From: Sphagnum compactum
Lineage: Eukaryota > Bryophyta > Sphagnopsida > Sphagnales
Direction of reading: 5' to 3'
DNA length: 64,000 bases
Assembly (NCBI GenBank): GCA_965153455.1
Contig: OZ234499.1
Location: 18,782,271 to 18,846,270, forward strand
The translations under genes and the position numbers were made by a program. Positions 21,951 to 32,866 of this stretch are shown here, piece after piece. The notes under the pieces are model-generated. The model saw only the letters and a list, made by a program, of their open reading frames with translations. It had not been told where the DNA came from and did no database searches. Positions within the stretch are counted from its first letter, which is position 1. Each line of letters starts with the position of its first letter.

Positions 21951-23622
21951 CGACATTACAAGGATGGAGGAAGCACTCATCCCTTGAGAGTATGGTATGG
22001 AGGTCACTTGAAATCAAAATCCAGTTTTTTATGGAAAGTAAATTTTTGGAACTCCATTTTTTTCCTTGCTTTGAATTTGGTTTCATGTTGTTATTTTTCT
22101 TGTTGTTTATTTTATTTTTATTGTTATTTCCTTGTTTTGAGGCAGTTTTTGCATACACGACATAATTGTAATTGATTTGCGTAAACTTGTAAGAACTAGG
22201 GTCCAAAAAATTAGGGCAGATAACATTATGGTTGTAGGTTTTGAAAATTTTAGTATTAGGGTTTTGAAAGTTGTGTCATACAAGATTAGGGTTTAAATTT
22301 TTTTGGTAGAATTTGTTTTTTTAATGTTTTTTTTTATTATCTTCGCAAGTAGAACCAAATCAAAAAAAAATTAAGAGATACAATTTTGGAACACATTATC
22401 AGTGTTGAAATGAAGGGCAATTGACTTCTTTGATACGATGAAATATTTAATGATGAAAAGGTAGCATTTGAGAAGACAAAGGTAAGTATTTGACATCTTT
22501 TCATTCAATGATTTTGTTGTTTTTTGTTTTAAAAAAATAAATTCAATTGACTTTTGATTGTTTTGTTTTGTGCAAGAAGTTGAATTATTGTTGCTCATGG
22601 TGTTCTATTCATGCCATAGTATTTGATGGTGATGTTATTTTTCTATTTTTTAGTATTTCCCATAATTTCTTACTATTATTTTTGTTTCATGCATGAGGTT
22701 GGTGCTAAAGATGAAATTCAACATCATTATGCTAATAGTAGTGTTCTTGTTGGTGAAGGAGGTACATGTGTTGTTGGAACTATTATTCATGTGGGTGTCA
22801 TTGCTAATGTTGCTCATAACGATCTTGGTGTCAATGGTTGTTTTCTTACTATGCATGTGTCTACTCCAATTTCAAGAGTTTCTAGTTTTGATGTTGTAAC
22901 TTGAGAGAATACCATGGGGCAGGTCCAACAATCATAGGTTCAACAATCAACCACTCTAATGTTGATTATGATGATGACCTCGAGTTCTGGGATTATTTGT
23001 TTGATGTGCAACTTCCCAACCATAGACAACAACTTGAATCCATCTATGGTTGGCAGCCAGTAAAGAATGTCAATGTCAACACAACATCACAACCGATGTT
23101 AGGGCACACAACATCACACACAATGTCACATGCAACATCAGGACATTTATTTAGTCATCTTCAAAATTGTCCAATCATAATTAATTATGTGGTTGATCGT
23201 GATGCCCTTTCTCATTTGGTAGGATATGTAGCGCATAGAACAATTTGATTTGGTTTAGGATGATTCTCAACTTCTAATGGCTCATAGGACACATTGTACA
23301 TTGTAGATTCATAGTACATAACATTTGATTTTTTCACTTGATGATTTTCAGCTTCTTAGTGAAATCATGATCTTGCTTCAAGATGATTTTGGGCAAGTCT
23401 CTTTCAACCATTTGCAAATTACTATGTTGTAGATTCACAGTTGATATGTGTTTTGATACCTTTGGAGCTTTTTGGAGCATTTTGGAACTTCTTTTTGAGC
23501 TCAAACATTGACATTGTTCTCTTTTGCAATTTCATGGATTCGCTTGGTTTCATGTCAATCACACATTTCTTATTCATGACATTTTGGAATTTTGTAGTTG
23601 ATCCATAAACCTAATTGAAATT
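21951..23622. other. AT-rich region, no gene recognised
   Basis: Scattered TTAGGGTTT motifs occur at 22200-22295. The frame 22901-23248 (HTTSHTMSHATSGH) and the 22623-22904 frame may belong to the decayed element to the left but match nothing I know. Confidence 0.4.
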
Positions 23623-23745
23623 CATAATTTTGATTTCAGAAAATTAAGGTGAAGAGATCTTTGGTTCATAACTTTGTTTTTAGAAAATTAGGGCAGAGAG
23701 ATCTCTAATCCATGACTTTGTTTTCAGAAAATTCAGTGTAGATAG
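23623..23745. repeat. 44-bp tandem repeat, about 2.8 units
   Basis: CATAATTTTGATTTCAGAAAA (23623), CATAACTTTGTTTTTAGAAAA (23667) and CATGACTTTGTTTTCAGAAAA (23711) start successive 44-base units, each followed by A/G-rich AGAGATCT-type sequence. A purine-rich run then leads up to the hairpin at 23871. Confidence 0.8.
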
Positions 23746-23870
23746 ATAAAAAAATAAAATGATGAAGAAGAGAATGAAAAATAACTAAAAAAGAAAAAGG
23801 TAAAAAAGAGAAAAAAAGAAATGGATGAAGATAAAAAGAGAAGATTTTTCTTCAAATAAAGAAAGTCAAA

Positions 23871-23943
23871 ACTGTACCTTCCGAAATCTGGAACGCCCAA
23901 TTGAGAGCCTCAATTGGGCGTTCCAGATTTCGGAAGGTACAGT
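23871..23943. other. Perfect 35-bp-stem hairpin upstream of the MLKL-like gene
   Basis: The arm 23871-23905 starts ACTGTACCTTCCGAAATC and ends CCCAATTGAG. Its exact reverse complement occupies 23909-23943, and the loop is AGC. There are no mismatches across 35 base pairs. The stem is much GC-richer than the surrounding A-rich DNA. It lies about 420 bases upstream of the MLKL-like start codon. It could be a recent palindromic duplication, a small RNA precursor or an element relic. Neither the stem nor its flanks were seen elsewhere in the window. Confidence 0.95.
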
Positions 23944-23996
23944 GAAAAATTCAACCTAGGGAGGGTCCGAAAAATACAGCAAGTCTTTGAGTACTC

Positions 23997-24092
23997 TCGC
24001 TTGGCCTGGGTGAAGCTCACTTGTTCTGGTCTATATCCCCCAAGCACACTTTGTGCTTAAGCGCAGGTGTGGAGTGAGCTTTGTCAAGCGAG
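23997..24092 (+). promoter_or_regulatory. Potential stem-loop in the leader of the MLKL-like gene
   Basis: CTCGCTTGG..AAGCTCAC near 23997-24021 pairs with GTGAGCTTTGTCAAGCGAG near 24073-24091, giving two helices separated by an internal loop. If transcription starts upstream this would be a structured 5' leader. The transcription start is unknown, so the role is inference. Confidence 0.35.
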
Positions 24093-24107
24093 TTGGCAGC
24101 TGATCTC

Positions 24108-24190
24108 TATCGGGACTTTTCTATTTTCAACAATATCGGTACTTTTTCTGTTCTTCAACACTGTCGGTACCGTGCTATTCTTTGACAGTG
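24108..24190 (+). repeat. 26-28-bp triple repeat in the leader/promoter
   Basis: TATCGGGACTTTTCTATTTTC (24108), TATCGGTACTTTTTCTGTTC (24134) and TGTCGGTACCGTGCTATTC (24162), each followed by a TTCAACA or TTTGACA sequence. Three diverged direct copies lie within 260 bases of the MLKL-like start codon. They may be clustered regulator sites; no factor is recognised. Confidence 0.6.
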
Positions 24191-24363
24191 ACTGATCCAC
24201 TCTATAAGGACTTGTTGTTATATGTATTGTGGGTTCATTGTGTTGAGACTCGAGAGATGGCTTATGGAGTCTGATTGGGACTTTGCAACTTGCACAGGTC
24301 ACAAAAGTATTGAAAAGTTCCAATAGAGACGTTTGTTTGTGTGACTTCAGGTTTGAAATCATC

Positions 24364-25731
24364 ATGGGTGAGGAGCGGCTTGTGTCTACCGGACTTCATC
24401 TTACGACAGGCATCCTCACGCAGAACATAGGGCAAGTAGTCGAATCCTTGGTTACTTTGGGTCTATCGGTGAAGCATTGTAAGGAGAAATGTAGCGCTCT
24501 CATAGAAAGAGCGACTGACGTAGCTGGTGCCATCAATCGCATTGAGGATCAACGAAAGAGAGATCCACAAAGATTCAGTGCAGAAGTCTACGCGGTTTCT
24601 CTCAAGAAGTTCTTGACAGTTGTGGAAGATTGCCATTCCCTGGTGAAGAGATACACTAAGAAGAACTTTGTTCTTAGGTGGCTCCTTGCCTTGAAGTTTG
24701 AGGGAGATTTTGATTCCCTTAATGCAAGAATGGACAAGGCAATGAAGCTTTTTGACTTTGACATGCAAGTGGAGCAGAGCTGTCTGGCTTATGATCTTCA
24801 AGATGTTCAAAATGTTACAGCCCAGATGGCAGAGGCCGTTGCAGTTATCAAAGCCCTCTCTAAGGATGAGCTCAACCCGGAAGAAAGTCCACTACTGAAG
24901 GTGGACGTTGGAGACTCTATCTACGAGGGTTTTATGCTAGCTGGGCTACTTGAGGATTCTGTTGATGTGATCTTGGTTGCTTCTGAAAGGGGAAAGAAGG
25001 AAGCTGCAATCATGAAAAGGCTTTCAGATTGTGATAACATTCTCAGATTTTATGGGACCTTCTTCCTGGAAAAAACAAAGGAGTATTTGGTGATGGAACG
25101 ACCTGGGAAAGAGATTCGAACTTTGTATGACTGGACACTAGAAGGTCACAGAGACGAGTGGAGGCTGAAGTGCATGATGGCACACGAGATTGCTATGGGC
25201 TTGGCGTATGCCCATGTGGCTGGAGTTGTTCACAGGACTCTGAGAAGTGCAAATGTGTTCTTGACAGATGAGAGTCACCCAAAACTCTTTGCATTCTTCA
25301 AAGGACGAGTCAAATCTGAACCTAGTGAGAAAAAATGGACAGAAGCAGAACAGCTCAAATATGCTGCTCCAGAGATGCTGACAAGACCGCGTCCATCATA
25401 CAATTACAGCTGTGATATATTTTCTTTGGGTGTCATCATCTGGGAGCTTATCACAGGTGAACTCCCATTTTCTCAAGTCTACTCTACAACTCACCTGCTG
25501 AAAGCAAGAGTCCACCAGAAACTGAGACTGCAGTTTCCAGAAAATGAGGCCAACATCCCATTTCTTTCTCAATTCATGCAAATATCTCGTGACTGTATGG
25601 ATGACCTCCCTCAGAACAGGCCAAGTATAGAAAAAATTGTAGATCGTCTCTCTATGTTAGCTCCAGAGGAAATGGTTGTGAAGCCTGACTTACCTTTGCA
25701 GTCTGAATTCACAGATTATCTCCCTGGTTAG
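24364..25731 (+). CDS. MLKL-like protein: HeLo/4HB helical domain plus pseudokinase (455 aa)
   Basis: I chose ATG 24364 because TTGTGTGACTTCAG just before it looks like a 3' splice acceptor of a leader intron. An in-frame ATG at 24283 would add 27 unlike residues. Residues 1-165 are helical and amphipathic, with FVLRWLLALKFEGDFDSLN and ARMDKAMKLFDFDMQVE at 102-137 resembling the end of the HeLo/four-helix-bundle domain of MLKL-type cell-death proteins. Residues 180-432 are kinase-like but lack catalytic residues: the beta-3 Lys position is Ser in LVAS (204-207), HRD is HRT (290-292) and DFG is FFK (311-313). APE (335-337) and CDIFSLGV (350-357) are kept. In this family the pseudokinase acts as a regulatory switch and the helical bundle attacks membranes; that role here is inference. 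The long C-terminal tail usual in plant MLKL is missing. Confidence 0.85.
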   Translation: MGEERLVSTGLHLTTGILTQNIGQVVESLVTLGLSVKHCKEKCSALIERATDVAGAINRIEDQRKRDPQRFSAEVYAVSLKKFLTVVEDCHSLVKRYTKKNFVLRWLLALKFEGDFDSLNARMDKAMKLFDFDMQVEQSCLAYDLQDVQNVTAQMAEAVAVIKALSKDELNPEESPLLKVDVGDSIYEGFMLAGLLEDSVDVILVASERGKKEAAIMKRLSDCDNILRFYGTFFLEKTKEYLVMERPGKEIRTLYDWTLEGHRDEWRLKCMMAHEIAMGLAYAHVAGVVHRTLRSANVFLTDESHPKLFAFFKGRVKSEPSEKKWTEAEQLKYAAPEMLTRPRPSYNYSCDIFSLGVIIWELITGELPFSQVYSTTHLLKARVHQKLRLQFPENEANIPFLSQFMQISRDCMDDLPQNRPSIEKIVDRLSMLAPEEMVVKPDLPLQSEFTDYLPG

Positions 25732-28700
25732 TTGAAGAGGAAATGTGTTTTCAAGCCCAACTAAGCTATTGGAGTTTGTTGTCACAGAGAGGTTGTGGTA
25801 GAATTAGACATTCAACTCTAGCTCTTCCGTTAACTGTGTCATGATATTTTCTCTCAAGCTGGAATACATTTGTTGCATCTTGTATTCACAAAAAACTCTG
25901 AGAAACTTAGGAACATACCAGTTACAGGCCATTGTGCCTGGTCAGGTACCTATGAGGAATTTGGGTGAGCCAACATTTCTGACATGGGTCAAAAGACGCT
26001 TTTTATATTCTGGAATTGCTCATAGAGAACTTTGCAATGTGTGCAATTTCTTCTCTTTCAAGTGTGTGCAAAATCTTCTCTATAGGGTAAGATCAGTGAT
26101 CTCCGATGGGTGATTGTGCTTTACCTCTCAGTGTCTTCGTATCTGATGTGGATGTTTGTGATGGATAGCTTCAAGTTGCTAATGATTGTGCTGATGAGAG
26201 AACTGAGCCATGATGAGTTGTTCTACTGCCCCCAGAAAATAACAGAACAAATCCCACCTGAGAAAAAAACAGTTTAGAAAATAGCAACAAATCACTGCAA
26301 ATTTTATAGGAATATATATATATATATATATATATATATCAAGAGCAATGTGAAGAAGTGACAATCAGATGATGGATATGAAAGAACTACTACACCAGCT
26401 CTTGCTTTTGGCTCTCTTCTTGCTTGGCAGTTACAAATTTGGTTTCATCTCCTTGCAGCAAAAAAACACAAAAATAGTTCACCCGCAAGGAAAAAGCATA
26501 TTGAGTAAACCTAGTAGTTTTAAACCCTTTGTCAAGTTTCTTCAACTTTTTTATACCTATGTTTTCTGCTGTTGTTGCAAGGGAAAAAGAATGGATTCAA
26601 GAACAATTGTTTTACATCAGGTTCTGGAGCCTTCTTCCACACGAGCATTTCTCGCATCTTGTACAGCATCAGCATCATCACCTTCTATGTCTGTTGTTGG
26701 TTCAACCAAAACAAAAATGTGATCAAGTTCCATAATGACTGGCTCTTGACTGAGTCGACTCCAAGGAACCTGCACATAACTCCCCCCAAGAAAGAAAAAA
26801 GAAACTCCCAGTTGTTAAAACAAAAAATTCAATTTCTGCACACACAAAAAGCATTGCAAAACTCCAAAAAAACTCAACAGCTGATGATCATTTTTTTGTA
26901 ACAGTTGCTTGCACACACAATTAAACCCAAATCCTTTTTTTTGTGAATTCTTACACCAGCCCCACACATGTGCAGGCAATTGTACTCAAGAGTGGGCAAT
27001 TCGTACCTTTAGTTTGACAGATCCCAAAAACCCAGCCTTTACAGAGATTGGCAACTTCAGCGCATTGAGAGCCTCGGGTTTAAGTTGCATATTTGTGAGC
27101 TCCACATTGCATGAGAAGAAGAATCCAACAAAATTCCAAAAGAGATTCATGAAGCATCAATCAGTCAATTAGTGTGTTAAATCTGTTGGTCAGATACTGA
27201 TCAAGTGTGATAGAAAAAGACCAAGGCTTTTATTATTCTGTTAGGGTTTAGGATTTGAAGCCCTAAAACCCTATAGCAAGCATTCAAGCAGTCAGGCCTC
27301 CTCCTCCTTGAATGCAGGGTAATTTAGCTTTCTTTCATTTAGGGTAATTCAGTTGCTGCAGTCAGCCTCCTTCCCCATTCTATAGTTCTCACATGCTCAA
27401 ATGATGGTTGAATTCTATGAGACATACTATGAGAGCTAGCTAGCTAAGAATGGCGAACTGCCAAGCCCTTCAATCACCAACAACCAGCAACAACCATGTG
27501 AAAGAAATTCTTTGCTGCTGCAACAGTTATTTTTGAAATCCCTTTCATGGGACAAATTTAACCTAATCTAATTTTGCAATTCTTAATTGCTGATTACAGG
27601 ATCTGTCAAAAGAACAATCCATTCAAATGGTAGTGGCAGTGGTGGTGGTGTGATCGGTGGTTTTTTGTTCCAATCCAATCCAATCCCTTAGGCACACCAC
27701 AGCAGATCTTGGAATTGTAAAAGAAATACATATCAACAGTTACAAATTCTTTTTGCCTCATGCTCCTGCTTTCCCCAATCCTAGAAGAAGAAAAAAGTTC
27801 GGGCTAAGGGGGATTTTAGGAGCAAAGAGTCAAGTTCCAAATCCAGATCCAGTCAGCAGGTGTCTGTTCTACAGTTTAGGGGGATGGAGGGATGGGGTGA
27901 TGGTGTGTGTTGGGTGACCTTGCTGAATTGGGAGAGAAAACAAAAACCCACATATGGAAAAGAGAATGAGTTCAAAAGAGAGTTTTGGGTGGGTGGAAAA
28001 AGAAAGAAAAATCTGGTTTTGGGTGTTGGGTGAGAGTAGAGGAGAGGAGAGGAGAGAGAAGAAAGGGAGGGGGGAACTAGTACCTTGCCACCCCATGAGT
28101 ATGTAGTAGAGAAGTGTAATTGGCAAAACAACTAACATCCCAAATATCACCTTGTCATTTCAACACCACCACAACTTCATTCAGTTTTCCTGTATTCAGC
28201 AATATGTTCATTTGGGGCTGGCAATCAAGAGTCTGAAAGCATTTTCCTCATCCTCCACTACCATCTCTTATCATCAGATGAATTAACTGGTCCACATGTA
28301 CAGAGTGCTTATGCTGTGCTGAGGATGTCTGGATGTACATGGCACTCCCTTGCAACTACAAATGGAACAATGCCTTGAGGTAATGTAGCCTGTTTGAACA
28401 CCCAACTTCACCAAGTTAGATATCACAGCTCTCAAAGTTCATGTTCACAGTCCTTGAGTTCCACAGGTGAAAGTATTGACACAACTGACATGTGAAGATG
28501 CTATGTCAGAGATTCAAAAGACCTGCATGTGCAGACTGGGCCTGTGGCATCATCTAATCTGACTTCAACCAGCTGAGTACATTGTAGCCCAGCAACTAGG
28601 GCGATTGTGTTGAGGTTGCAATACCTGCATGATGGAAACACAAAGACTGACACCTTGGAGGCAAACCAAGGCAGATGCTGATGCAAACAAAACAGGGCCA

Positions 28701-29698
28701 AGGAAGAAAGGAAACCCCATTCCAACCATGGGCCAATATGTCTCTCACACAATTACCCACTTTTGTAGTTCCATGAACAACCATATCATCAAGGGCAAAA
28801 AGAAACCATCATCTTAAATCTGACTTCCAATCTCCACATTTTGCAGCGGGATCCCTTAGACAGGTCCATGGTTTGGAAACTTAGGCGAGCAGAACACTTT
28901 CCACAAATACCTCTGAAGTAAGTAATCGCCTCTGAGACAAATGTTATCAATGCAAACTATGCTTATACATTTATCTCAGTAGGAAGTGGAGACCAAATGG
29001 TGATCTCAGTAGTGCAGGGACATTGGCTGCTACAATATTACAAGTCCAATACAACCAGGTGACGGAATAATGGAAGAATTAGAAAGTCTTTCTCAATTTG
29101 CCAGTTGTGGGAAGGAGAAATACTTACCAAGGCTGAACATGGCCATTCCAAAACCTGCATTGGACGAGATGTGAACAGAGTGTATTATCAAGTCATTAGG
29201 TACTTGTTATGGTTTCCACCTAAGAGAAGATTATGTCAATCCCTCTAGAAAATCCACAATTCACCCAAGTCTCTTGAGAAATTGAACTTGCCTTCTAAAC
29301 AAAGAGTTGGTTGAACGTGAATACAAGCTTTCTCTCACACTTCATCACCTCCAAGTTCTGCTTCCCTACTTTTTATTCTTGGTTATCATATTGCACAGTT
29401 CCAGCGGATTCATCAGACAGGCTCTGCTGGAACGAAGTGCACAGCATCTACATGCTTTCAACGCTCCCAAAGTGAACTAAAATATCAATGCATCAATCAT
29501 GACTTGAAAAGAAACCGTTCTAGGGTTATAAGAGTAACAAGCTAAGTTCATTGAACCACAATCTGGGTCACAATTTCACTACATACGGGCAGCCACTTTT
29601 GTGTTCAACATCCTAGATTCAACACAGGCATGCCACAAAGATATAGTGAAGTTTTGCGAGCAGGTTTGGAACCGGGCATCCAAAATCATTTGAAAAAA
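25732..29698. other. Intergenic region, no gene recognised
   Basis: The first 400 bases are probably the 3' untranslated region of the MLKL-like gene. The frames at 26369-26722, 26909-27172, 27657-27917 and 28501-28752 show no domain. TTAGGGTTTAGG occurs at 27241. 28035-28075 is an almost pure G/A run. The part from 29400 probably holds the 3' flank of the minus-strand pseudokinase relic. Confidence 0.4.
26312..26339. repeat. (AT)14 microsatellite
   Basis: Fourteen uninterrupted AT dinucleotides in the 3' flank of the MLKL-like gene. Confidence 0.97.
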
Positions 29699-30380
29699 CT
29701 AGTCTTTGTATAGATCCGGTATAGAGCCGACTGTAGTTTCGAAGGTAGGCCTTTTCAAAGGATCCGGATGCCAACATTGAGCCAGGAATGCCCGCGTCGG
29801 AGGATTATCATAATCCGGCAGCTCCAGTCTGTCTCCACTGACAACGACGGAATAGTCAGAGATTGGATGACCTTGAAAAGGAATATGTCCCATGAGAACT
29901 TTGTACCAGGTCATGGCATAGCTGTAAACGTCGCCATCTCTGTGAAGGTGTTGGAAGTGATGTTGCCATTTTGTAGAGCGAGCAGAATCTTAGAAGCTCG
30001 CCAAAAACGCGTGCCCACGACCCTAACGGAGCATTCGAAGTCCGCGACAACACAACGAAATTCCGAGGCACTGTCTGTTCGCGAGGGGTCATGACGTGTG
30101 GAGGAATTGTGAATGAGAATGTTGGAAGCTTTCAGGTTTCGGTGAAGAATCTTGCGCCTGTGCAAATTTCTCATCCCCCACACAATATCGTACATGATCC
30201 ATATGGCCTGTATTTCTCTGAAAGGTGGGCTTTGGTTGTTCTTTTGTTGCATCCTCGTATTGATGAGCTTGCGTAGATCACCCCAATATTTTTTAACATC
30301 TCAAAAGCGAACCTTCCATCCTCCAACAACCGCGCGTCCGATATCGTACAAGTATGTTCTCCCAAATACATTCCTACTTC

Positions 30381-30475
30381 AAGCATTCCACGGGGCCGTC
30401 TAATTCCTCTTCTAAGCACTCCACGGGGCCATCTATTGTTGTTTGCTTCAAGCATTCCATGGGGCCATTGCTTCT
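30381..30475 (-). repeat. 33-36-bp micro-tandem repeat inside the kinase N-lobe
   Basis: On the plus strand AAGCATTCCACGGGGCC (30381), AAGCACTCCACGGGGCC (30414) and AAGCATTCCATGGGGCC (30450) start three units. In the minus reading they encode the repeated motif WPHGMLE, WPRGVLR, RPRGMLE. The expansion sits between beta-3 and the helix-C region of the pseudokinase and would distort that fold. Confidence 0.8.
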
Positions 30476-30815
30476 GCAGGTCCCGCAGGGAAGACCCCTG
30501 CTTGAAAACCTTCCACACCAGCCCGTCATAAACAACACCGCGTGAATTATCACTTCAAAGAGTTCAGCCTAGGCTCCCTCGGCGATCTTACTACCCAATG
30601 TTCTAGCTTTCTTGGTTAAGAAGGCTGGAAGAAAGAAGCTACCCCATTTGGCGTGGCTCCGCAGATTCTGAAACATCTCCCTATTCATCTTGGCTAGATC
30701 AACTGCCGATTCATTTCCAACTTGACTCCAGTCGATCGTGGAAGATTCCCTTTCATTCTCGATCTCGCTCGTTTGCTGCATCGCGTCCCCATTACGACTA
30801 GAAACACAACTGAAA

Positions 30816-30820
30816 TGAAA
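30816..30820. repeat. Copia target-site duplication, left copy (TGAAA)
   Basis: TGAAA at 30816-30820 is repeated at 36239-36243, directly outside both LTRs. Removing the element and one TGAAA rejoins the 39-aa repeat in register. Confidence 0.9.
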
Positions 30821-31224
30821 TGAAGAAAGAAATTGAGATCGTATGAGATAAACTCTCTTGAGTTGATTAAAAAGATAAAATTTAAGCATTTATATACATT
30901 ACGCCACAATGGTGGCATCGCTAAAGAAATTTAATTTGTACAGCAACTAGCTCATGTCACTGGCCTAATTTACCGTGACTAACTTTCATCATCGTAATTA
31001 ATTTTCGTCATCTCTCTTTAAATCTACACAAGTCACTGTCATTACTTTGCTGATTTTCTGGATCACCCCAATTACTTACTGCAACTAGCGATCCTCATTT
31101 TGTAACTTGCTAATTTATCTATGAAAAGCACTCTAGTCATAATGGGAAACTATTTTGCATGCAGTCACTTACTAATTTGAGATCTTGGTGGTTAGCTGTG
31201 CTACAATTAACTAATCTTTTTACA
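30821..31224 (-). repeat. Copia 3' LTR
   Basis: 404 bp, from TGAAGAAAGAAATTGAG to TTTTTACA on the plus strand. It aligns end to end with 35857-36238. It differs by a short indel near 31000 (GTAATTAATTTTCGTC region) and many transitions. TG..CA ends are present. Confidence 0.93.
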
Positions 31225-31243
31225 CCCTCCTTCACACCTTACC
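31225..31243 (-). other. Copia polypurine tract
   Basis: The plus strand reads CCCTCCTTCACACCTTACC. In element orientation this is a purine-rich tract ending GAAGGAGGG directly against the 3' LTR, where plus-strand DNA synthesis of the element would be primed. Confidence 0.75.
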
Positions 31244-31291
31244 ACAAAAAAAAATAATCTTGGAGTCTATTAATTGAATTACTATTTTTAG

Positions 31292-31792
31292 TTATTCCTG
31301 GACACTATGTAGTACAATCTTCTGTCTTAAAATTTCAAATTTTGCTTTTCCTAAAGGCTTGGTCATTATGTTTGCTTCCTGCTCATTGGTTGAAATGTAC
31401 TTCACATGAATTTCTCCCACTTTTGTCCTTTCACAAATGTTGTGATGATGCAACTCTCTATGCTTCATTTTTGCACCAAGTATAGGATTCTTGACCAACT
31501 TGACGGCGCTTTGGTTATCACACCAAATTGTGGTTGGAGCATATTCGTGAAGACCCAATTCTATGGCTATTTTTAAAAACCAAATAGCTTCTTTGGCTCC
31601 ATCTGTCGGTGCCCTGTATTCTGTTTCCCTCATGGATAATGCCACAATAGGTTGCAACTTGCTACTCCACACGATGGAACTACAACCTAGCTTGAAAAGT
31701 AAACTAATTGTTGATCTTCTCCTATTTAGATCCCTCGCCCAATCTGCGTCTACATACCCCACAATTTGTCCAATGTCCTTTCTTGGGAACAA
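31292..31792 (-). pseudogene. Copia RNase H domain
   Basis: 166-codon open frame with the RNase H hallmarks YVDADWA, STISLLFKLG, ALSMRETEY, WCDNQSAVKL and the terminal AxIMTKPL motif (here ANIMTKPL). This is the best preserved part of the element. It lies directly upstream of the polypurine tract. Confidence 0.9.
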
Positions 31793-31951
31793 TAATCCTA
31801 AATCGGTTGTTCCTTTGATGTATCACAAGATCCTTTTTGCTGCATCCATGTGTGTTAGTTGTGGTGTTGTCATGTAACTACTTATGTAGCTTATTGCAAA
31901 CGCAATGTTGGGTTTAACGTTGGTGAGAAAAATCAAACTTCCCACAAGACT

Positions 31952-32866
31952 CTAGTACTCAACTTGATCAATGCATCTCAAATTCATGTCACTTCGTAAT
32001 TGAATCCTTTCTTCCATTGGATTTGTTAATGGTCGGCACTCCATCATGTTGAATCGTGCAAGGAGCATTATTGCATATCTTTTCTGCACTAATATGATAC
32101 CGGTTGGCACATACACAAATTCCAAATCAATGTAGATCATCGTCTGGCCTAACTCGGACATTTTGAATTACTTTTCAAGTTGTAGTTCGATCTTTGTTAA
32201 CATGGCCGCATCACTCTTAGTCAAAAGCAAATCATCAACGTAAAGCACGAGGATCATGATTCCAATATTTGAATTTTTGTAGTAGAAGATTGTGATATGC
32301 TTCACTCCTCATTAAACCATGTTGACGTAAAAAATGATTTATTTTGGTGTACCAAGCTCGAGATGCCTACTTCAATCCATAGATTATTGGAGATAATCGA
32401 CACACTTAACGTTCCGTCCCTAGCACCTCAAAACCTTGAGGTTGTGTCATGTAAACTTTTTCTACAAGGTCATCATTTTAAAAGGTTGTCTTCACATCTT
32501 ATGTTTGATGCTCCAATTGTGTTGAACAACCAAAGCAACCACCATACATATGGTCGCCCACTTCACAATAGGTGCAAAGGTTTCTTTGTAATGGATACCC
32601 TTTCTTTGTTCGAATCCTTGAGCCACCAAACGGACTTTCAATTTTTTCACATTACCATTTGTTGTTGTTTTCATCTTGTACACCCATTTCATGGTTATTA
32701 GAACTTTTCCTAACTGTAGATTCACAAGAGTCCAAGTTTCATTTTTCATGATGGATTCATATTCTTGCTTCATCGTTTCTCTCCATCTTGGATGTTGTGT
32801 TGCTTCCTCATACAATGTTGTTTCAGGTGTTATTTTAGTTGTAAATATGTAGTTTTTAAAGTACAT
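31952..32866 (-). pseudogene. Copia reverse transcriptase domain
   Basis: The N-terminal part reads PRWRETMKQEYESIMKNETW, KWVYKMK, LVAQGFEQRKGIHYKETFAP, all typical Copia RT. YVDDLLLTK is intact at about 32242-32219 with the catalytic YVDD at 32242-32231. The C-terminal part contains LVQKRYAIMLLARFNMMEC and NPM. Frameshifts and stops separate these blocks. Confidence 0.88.

Larger units (their letters stand above)
29699..30820 (-). pseudogene. Pseudokinase gene, 3' part (kinase domain), separated from its 5' part by a retrotransposon
   Basis: From 30820 down it reads end of a 39-aa repeat (MQQTSEIENERESSTIDW), a linker, then a glycine-loop-like LGSKIAEGA, a TAG stop at 30571-30569, and AELFEVII. 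The N-lobe continues as GVVYDGLVWKVFKQGSSLRD, then an expanded repeat patch. A frame change near 30300 leads to WGDLRKLINTR, IMYDIVWGMRNLH and KILHRNLKASNILI. The HRD Asp is therefore Asn (codon at 30136-30138) and DFG is DFE; APE is ASK in FWRASKILL. A one-base deletion near 29935 separates TEM from GDVYSYAMTWYKVLMGH, and the tail ends CWHPDPLKRPTFE, stop at 29699. Family: plant tyrosine-kinase-like kinases with the VYSYAMT motif. Dead through stop, frameshifts and insertion. Confidence 0.8.

Noticed and set aside
24283-24363. Upstream in-frame ATG of the MLKL-like gene
   Set aside because: The 27 extra residues are unlike the helical domain start, and TTGTGTGACTTCAG just before ATG 24364 looks like a splice acceptor in a leader.
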